Of a DNA stretch of 44,930 nt, positions 39,942 through 44,930 are shown piece after piece. Below the pieces are notes generated by a model. The model was not told the DNA's origin. It made no database searches and saw only the letters and a list, made by a program, of their open reading frames with translations. The position numbers and the translations under genes are program-made. Source of the DNA: Mycolicibacter icosiumassiliensis (GTDB lineage Bacteria > Actinomycetota > Actinomycetes > Mycobacteriales > Mycobacteriaceae); assembly GCF_900078685.2 (NCBI RefSeq), contig NZ_LT546166.1, positions 2,717,603 to 2,762,532 of the forward strand, given 5' to 3'. The first letter of the stretch is position 1. Each line of letters starts with the position of its first letter.

Positions 39942-42900
39942 GTGAGCGAACGCAGCTATCCGAAGCCGGCCTCCGGCGCCCCCGACTTTCCGGCGGCTGA
40001 AGCCGCCGTCCTGGACTACTGGGCCGCCGACGACACCTTCCGGGCCAGCATCGCCCGCCGCGACGGTGCGCAAGAATACGTGTTCTACGACGGGCCGCCG
40101 TTCGCCAACGGTCTGCCGCACTACGGGCATCTGCTGACTGGCTACGTCAAGGACATCGTGCCGCGCTACCGCACCATGCGCGGCTACAAGGTGGAGCGCC
40201 GGTTCGGTTGGGACACCCACGGGCTGCCGGCCGAGCTGGAGGTGGAGCGCCAGCTCGGCATCACCGACAAGTCACAGATCGATGCCATGGGCATCGCCGC
40301 GTTCAACCAGGCATGCCGGGATTCGGTGCTGCGCTACACCTCCGAATGGCAGGCCTACGTCACCCGCCAGGCCCGCTGGGTGGACTTCGACAACGACTAC
40401 AAGACCCTCGACCTGCCGTTCATGGAGTCGGTGCTGTGGGCGTTCAAGCAGCTCTGGGACAAGGGCCTGGCCTACGAGGGCTATCGGGTGCTGCCCTACT
40501 GCTGGCGCGACGAGACGCCGCTGTCCAACCACGAGCTGCGGATGGACGACGACGTCTACAAGAGCCGCCAAGACCCGGCGTTGACCGTCGGGTTCCGGAT
40601 CGTCAGCGGGGGTCCGGCCGGCGAACTCGAGGGCGCTCACCTGTTGGTGTGGACCACCACCCCGTGGACATTGCCGTCCAACCAGGCGGTGGCGGTCAAC
40701 CCGGATGTGACCTATGTGCTGGTCGCAGCGGGGGAGCGGCGATACCTGTTGGCGCAGGCACGGCTGGGCGCCTACGCGCGCGAGCTCGGCCTGGGTGAGG
40801 GCGAACAGGCGCAGGTGCTGGGCAGCTACCGCGGGTCGGAGCTGCTCGATATGCGCTACGCACCGCCGTTCCCGTATTTCATGGATTCGGCGAATGCCTT
40901 TCGGGTGCTGGCCGCCGACTTCGTCTCCACCGAGGACGGCACCGGCATCGTGCACCTGGCGCCCGCCTACGGCGAGGACGACAAGAACACCACTGACCCG
41001 GCCGGAATCATCCCGGTCACGCCGGTGGATGCCAAGGGCCGCTTCGATGTCACCGTGCCGGACTATGTCGGCCAGCATGTTTTCGATGCGAACAAGGCGA
41101 TCATCGCCGACCTCAAGAACGGCACCGGGCCGGCCGCGGCCAACGGCGCGGTGCTGGTACGCCATGAGACCTACGAGCACCCGTACCCGCACTGCTGGCG
41201 CTGCCGTAACCCGCTGATCTACAAGGCGGTGTCGTCGTGGTTCGTCCGGGTCACGCAGTTCCGGGACCGGATGGTTGAACTCAACGAGCAGATCACCTGG
41301 TACCCCGAGCACATCAAGGACGGGATCTTCGGCAACTGGCTGCGTGGCGCACGCGATTGGTCGATCTCCCGAAACCGCTACTGGGGCACCCCTATTCCGG
41401 TTTGGAAGTCCGACGATCCGGCCTATCCACGGATCGATGTTTACGGCAGCCTGGATGAGCTGGAGCGCGACTTCGGGGTGCGGCCGGACAATCTGCATCG
41501 CCCCTACATCGACGAGCTGACCCGGCCCAACCCCGACGATCCGACCGGCCGTTCGACGATGCGGCGCATCCCCGATGTGCTGGACGTGTGGTTCGACTCG
41601 GGCTCGATGCCGTATGCCCAGGTGCATTATCCGTTCGAGAACCAGGACTGGTTTTTGGGCGGGGCGGCGGGAGACGCCGAGCCCCACTACCCGGGCGATT
41701 TCATCGTCGAGTACATCGGGCAGACCCGCGGCTGGTTCTACATGATGCATGTCCTGGCTACTGCACTGTTTGACCGTCCGGCGTTCAAAACCTGTGTGGC
41801 GCACGGCATTGTGCTGGGCAGCGACGGGCAGAAGATGAGCAAGTCATTGCGCAACTACCCGGACGTGAGCGAGGTGTTCGATCGCGACGGCTCCGACGCC
41901 ATGCGCTGGTTCCTGATGGCCTCGCCGATCCTGCGCGGCGGGAACCTGATCGTCACCGAGGCGGGCATCCGCGAGGGCGTACGCCAGGTGATGCTGCCGC
42001 TGACCAACGCCTACACCTTCCTGACGCTGTATGCCCCGAAACCCGGTGTCTGGCGCACGGATTCGCAGCATGTGCTGGACCGCTACATCCTGGCCAAGTT
42101 GGCGTCGCTGTGCGAGGTCCTGACGCAGGCCCTGGATGTGTGCGACATCTCCGGGGCGTGTGAGCAACTGCGACAGTTCACCGAGGCGCTGACCAACTGG
42201 TACGTCCGGCGGTCCCGGCAGCGGTTCTGGGACGAGGACGCCGACGCGATCGACACCCTGCACACCGTGCTGGAGATCACCGCGCGACTGGCCGCGCCGC
42301 TGCTGCCGCTGACCACCGAGGTGATCTGGCGCGGTGTCACCGGGGAACGCTCGGTGCACCTGACCGACTGGCCGCAGGTTGCCGATCTGCCCGCGGATGC
42401 TGCGCTGGTGGCGGCGATGGATCAGGTTCGCGAGGTCTGCTCGGCGGCGTCCTCGGTGCGTAAGGCGCACCAGTTGCGGGTCCGGTTGCCGCTGCCGAAG
42501 CTCACGGTGGCCGTCGACGATCCGCAGCGGCTGGCACCGTTCACCGATTTGATCGCCGACGAGCTCAACGTCAAGGCCGTCGAGCTGACCGACGACATCG
42601 CCCGCTACGGCCGGTTCGATCTGGCGGTCAACGCGAAGGTGGCCGGTCCCCGCCTGGGTAAGGATGTACAGGCCGCGATCAAAGCGGTCAAGGCCGGCGG
42701 CGCCGTGGTCAACCCGGACGGGACCCTGAGCGCGGGTCCGGTGGTGCTGCTGGAGAGCGAGTACACCGCCAAACTGGTCGCCGCCGACCCCGAATACACC
42801 GTGGCGCTGCCCGAAGGCGCCGGCTTGGTGGTGCTCGACAGCGCGGTTACCCCCGAACTGGAAGCCGAGGGCTGGGCCAAGGACCGGATCCGGGAACTGC

Positions 42901-43103
42901 AGGAGCTGCGTAAGAACAGCGGCCTTGACGTCTCCGACCGGATCAGCGTGGTGATCGCGGTGCCCGAGCAGCGGCGGCCATGGGCGCAGAATCACGCCGA
43001 GTTGATCGCCGGAGAAATCTTGGCGACCAGTTTCGAATTCGGCGACCCGGCCAATCCCGTGGAAATCGGGGACGGTGTGCGGGTGTCCATCGCCAAGGCC
43101 TGA
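39942..43103 (+). CDS. ileS: Isoleucyl-tRNA synthetase
   Basis: A 1053-residue class Ia aminoacyl-tRNA synthetase that charges tRNA-Ile in the cytosol. The HIGH motif is HYGH (residues 60-63) in [20 protein letters not shown], and KMSKS is at 631-635 in [14 protein letters not shown]1 editing-domain sequence includes [18 protein letters not shown] and [16 protein letters not shown], with the editing Asp in the latter. The length and C-terminus are those of the eukaryote-like IleRS type found in mycobacteria. GTG 39942 is chosen because it follows the T-box-controlled ribosome site; an upstream open reading to 39873 runs through the T-box itself. It has its own promoter and is not part of the lipid operons. 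After its stop, 43104-43227 shows nothing assignable. Confidence 0.97.
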   Translation: MSERSYPKPASGAPDFPAAEAAVLDYWAADDTFRASIARRDGAQEYVFYDGPPFANGLPHYGHLLTGYVKDIVPRYRTMRGYKVERRFGWDTHGLPAELEVERQLGITDKSQIDAMGIAAFNQACRDSVLRYTSEWQAYVTRQARWVDFDNDYKTLDLPFMESVLWAFKQLWDKGLAYEGYRVLPYCWRDETPLSNHELRMDDDVYKSRQDPALTVGFRIVSGGPAGELEGAHLLVWTTTPWTLPSNQAVAVNPDVTYVLVAAGERRYLLAQARLGAYARELGLGEGEQAQVLGSYRGSELLDMRYAPPFPYFMDSANAFRVLAADFVSTEDGTGIVHLAPAYGEDDKNTTDPAGIIPVTPVDAKGRFDVTVPDYVGQHVFDANKAIIADLKNGTGPAAANGAVLVRHETYEHPYPHCWRCRNPLIYKAVSSWFVRVTQFRDRMVELNEQITWYPEHIKDGIFGNWLRGARDWSISRNRYWGTPIPVWKSDDPAYPRIDVYGSLDELERDFGVRPDNLHRPYIDELTRPNPDDPTGRSTMRRIPDVLDVWFDSGSMPYAQVHYPFENQDWFLGGAAGDAEPHYPGDFIVEYIGQTRGWFYMMHVLATALFDRPAFKTCVAHGIVLGSDGQKMSKSLRNYPDVSEVFDRDGSDAMRWFLMASPILRGGNLIVTEAGIREGVRQVMLPLTNAYTFLTLYAPKPGVWRTDSQHVLDRYILAKLASLCEVLTQALDVCDISGACEQLRQFTEALTNWYVRRSRQRFWDEDADAIDTLHTVLEITARLAAPLLPLTTEVIWRGVTGERSVHLTDWPQVADLPADAALVAAMDQVREVCSAASSVRKAHQLRVRLPLPKLTVAVDDPQRLAPFTDLIADELNVKAVELTDDIARYGRFDLAVNAKVAGPRLGKDVQAAIKAVKAGGAVVNPDGTLSAGPVVLLESEYTAKLVAADPEYTVALPEGAGLVVLDSAVTPELEAEGWAKDRIRELQELRKNSGLDVSDRISVVIAVPEQRRPWAQNHAELIAGEILATSFEFGDPANPVEIGDGVRVSIAKA

Positions 43104-43227
43104 GGGTTCAGTCGCCAAAATTGCGATCGCGGCCAGGTCCGACTTTCTCGCGCCGAGATTCTTATGGTCGGAGCCGGCCGGTGGACGGGGCCTGCGCCGT
43201 TCACTGTTGGCAGCTCAAACACGGCAT

Positions 43228-44930
43228 TAGCCTCGATTTTGCATGGAAAATGGGTTCGGGCTCGGTCTGATGGCGAATTGGCTGATTGGTAATGATTTTC
43301 GGGTGGTGGCGTGGCGGAGCTGTCCCGTGTCGCCGGGTGGGGCGGGCTTTCCCAGGGCCGGTGGGCCTTTCAACGTTGGTCGGTCGGATGGGCCGCGGTG
43401 TTATCGGAAGGCGCTGCGGATGGTCTGCCAGGCGGCGGCTATCGCCGATGCCCACCGCCAGGTGACATCCAGGCGTAGCCGCAGTTGACGGGCACTGCGG
43501 GTGACGCGGGCCGCGACGTGCAGGACCCGGTAGCGGAAGGTGGCGATCTCAGCGCGGGCCAGTGCCGGGTGGCTACCGAATCCGATGAGTCGGGTCCAGG
43601 TGACCAGGTCGGCGCCGGCCAGAATGACTTCGAGCCAGGCAGCGTTGGCCCAGAAGGAATGACACGGCAGGTTACGCAGACCGGTGGCCTTCAGTTCGCG
43701 GATACGGTCCTCGACGCGGGCGTGCTGACGGTGCCGTAACTCCAGGCCCGCTACCTGCCCGGCGATGATTCCGGGTGGTGTGTCGGTGATGAACGCGGTG
43801 ATCCGCATCCCGTCGGCGTCGGTGAACCGCAACTGCGCGCCGGGGTGGGGGCGTTCTCTGCGCAGGATCAACCGGGTCCCGGCCGGCCAGGAGGCCAGGT
43901 TGACCAGGGTGGTGGCCTCGGCGACCCAGGCGCCGTCGCGGATACCGCCGTCGGTGTCGATCGCCGGGTACCAGGCATCAGCGAGGGTGAGACTGTCCAC
44001 GGCGTCCTGCACGCGGGCGTCGACAGGGTAGCCGAAGGAGAACCCGACCCCGGCGATGCGGCAGGCATCGGCGAATCGGTGGGTGGCCCCGGCGGTGTCG
44101 CAGCGCACCACCACCCGGGGCTTATCGGGATCATCGGGGTGGTCTGGGTCGGGCCGCCACGCCGGGGGCAGGGCGGCCAGTGCCTGTCCCAGAACGATGA
44201 CGTGGTCACTGGCAGTGTTGGAGCCGGCGTTACCGTTGCGCAGCAACCCGGCCAGAGCCTCGCCACCGGCGATCTCGGGGCGGTCCAGGAACGCTAGCAG
44301 CGGATGAAGACCGAACGTCTTCTTCCAGGTCGGGGCGGCGCCGGTCTTGTTGTCGGAGTGATCGATGACCAGGGTGGCGTCGATGTCGATGTGCAGCCAG
44401 CCCTCACCAGCGGGGGACGCTCCGGCTTCCCAGGCCGCGGCCCGCGCGGCGGCCCGCGCGGCCCGTACCCCGGGTAGGTGTGCGGCGTCGATGCGCTCAT
44501 CGACCAGCCGCCACATCGTGGTCGTCGAGGCCTTCGCACCCAGGACGTGCTCGCGATCCCCGCACAGTTGCGCGACCCCGTCGATGCAACTCGTCCCGTC
44601 GGCGACCGCGGCGGCCAGATCAGCGAACACCTCCCCGGGCGCGTACACCCACGGGCCCCGGTAGGTATCCGCCAGCGCGGCCGTGACCTGCGTCGATAAC
44701 CCGGTCCGGTCGGCCAGTTCGCGCAGCATGCCCATCCCGGCATGCGACACCACACCTTGGCCGTCAGCAGACACTTTCACCCGCCCTGCCACCGCGATAT
44801 TCTTCACCTGCGAGGTGCCTTCCACTTGGAACGATTGAACCGTCGACAAGTCCAATTATTCCTTGCAGGACAGGCACTTTCGCTCATCTACACACCTTCA
44901 CAAGGCGCATTTCGCGAAAAATCTGGGCTA
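43228..44930. mobile_element. IS1380-family insertion sequence, apparently complete
   Basis: The element contains one transposase gene on the minus strand. The left end TAGCCTCGATTTTGCATGG (from 43228) is an imperfect inverted repeat of the last bases of the window, which read TAGCCCAGATTTTTCGCG on the other strand. The span of about 1.7 kb is right for IS1380 elements. Because the right end coincides with the last base, the target duplication cannot be checked and a few terminal bases may be missing. Between the left end and the transposase stop (43250-43400) there is no gene. Confidence 0.8.
43401..44855 (-). CDS. IS1380 family transposase
   Basis: A 484-residue transposase with the conserved IS1380 block HIDIDATLVIDHSDNKTGA, followed by PTWKKTFGLHPLLAFLD, holding the first catalytic Asp region. 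RVVVRCDTAGATHRFADAC carries the second Asp, and the C-terminal RVEDRIRELKATGLRNLPCHSFWANAAWL includes the catalytic Glu region. It appears uninterrupted and so may be active. The frame opens at TTG 44855; GTG 44807 (start VKNIAVAGRVKVSADG) is an alternative with GGAAGG about 9 bases upstream and would remove 16 residues. It is convergent with ileS and lies wholly inside the inverted repeats. Confidence 0.93.
   Translation of the reverse strand: MDLSTVQSFQVEGTSQVKNIAVAGRVKVSADGQGVVSHAGMGMLRELADRTGLSTQVTAALADTYRGPWVYAPGEVFADLAAAVADGTSCIDGVAQLCGDREHVLGAKASTTTMWRLVDERIDAAHLPGVRAARAAARAAAWEAGASPAGEGWLHIDIDATLVIDHSDNKTGAAPTWKKTFGLHPLLAFLDRPEIAGGEALAGLLRNGNAGSNTASDHVIVLGQALAALPPAWRPDPDHPDDPDKPRVVVRCDTAGATHRFADACRIAGVGFSFGYPVDARVQDAVDSLTLADAWYPAIDTDGGIRDGAWVAEATTLVNLASWPAGTRLILRRERPHPGAQLRFTDADGMRITAFITDTPPGIIAGQVAGLELRHRQHARVEDRIRELKATGLRNLPCHSFWANAAWLEVILAGADLVTWTRLIGFGSHPALARAEIATFRYRVLHVAARVTRSARQLRLRLDVTWRWASAIAAAWQTIRSAFR

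Overview
The window is high-GC actinobacterial DNA from a mycobacterium. The evidence is a PpsE-type terminal polyketide synthase with a PapA5-type acyltransferase, an MmpS/MmpL pair, a PE-PPE-domain hydrolase, a methyltransferase of the Rv2952/Rv1523 kind, a mycobacterial-style translational T-box on ileS, a MIRU-like tandem repeat and several leaderless genes. Species cannot be fixed from sequence reading alone; a non-tuberculosis mycobacterium is most likely.

Layout. 1-16739: a lipid assembly line on the + strand, with the tail of a FadD/FAAL acyl-AMP ligase, PKS1 (KS-AT-degenerate DH-KR, with its ACP in another frame), PKS2 (KS-AT-DH-KR-ACP), a PpsE-like KS-AT-PCP-condensation protein and a PapA5-like acyltransferase. 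16732-19734: a convergent SAM methyltransferase, a 3 x 57 bp MIRU-like repeat, then a flavodoxin / DUF2505 / nitroreductase operon. 19815-25753: two paralogous secreted proteins around a cytochrome P450 that is flanked by two degenerate copies of the same IS3-family remnant. 26183-28690: two SDRs and an alpha/beta hydrolase. 31618-28758 (minus): an AurF-like diiron oxygenase, a lipid O-methyltransferase and an SDR, divergent from a Baeyer-Villiger-type monooxygenase (31829-33316). 33459-38011: MmpS, MmpL and a secreted PE-PPE-domain protein. 38247-39635: a 42-residue ORF, a hemerythrin-like protein and a class 3 lipase. 39694-43103: an ileS promoter, T-box leader and isoleucyl-tRNA synthetase. 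43228-44930: an IS1380-family element whose outer inverted repeat coincides with the window end.

Interpretation. The core looks like a shortened relative of the phthiocerol (PDIM/PGL) assembly line: FAAL-activated fatty acid, two extension modules, PpsE-type termination and PapA5-type esterification. The first DH domain has lost its catalytic residues, so module 1 should leave a beta-hydroxyl that could be acylated, and module 2 should leave a double bond. Methyltransferases, SDRs, a P450, a BVMO and a diiron oxygenase are candidate tailoring enzymes. MmpS/MmpL followed by a PE-PPE protein resembles the export/outer-acylation pairs of sulfolipid (MmpL8/Chp1) and polyacyltrehalose (MmpL10/Chp2). 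No mas-like synthase, drrABC or glycosyltransferase is seen here, so the final product is unknown and may be an undescribed lipid. The block sits beside ileS, as the pks5-papA4-fadD24 lipid region does in M. tuberculosis.
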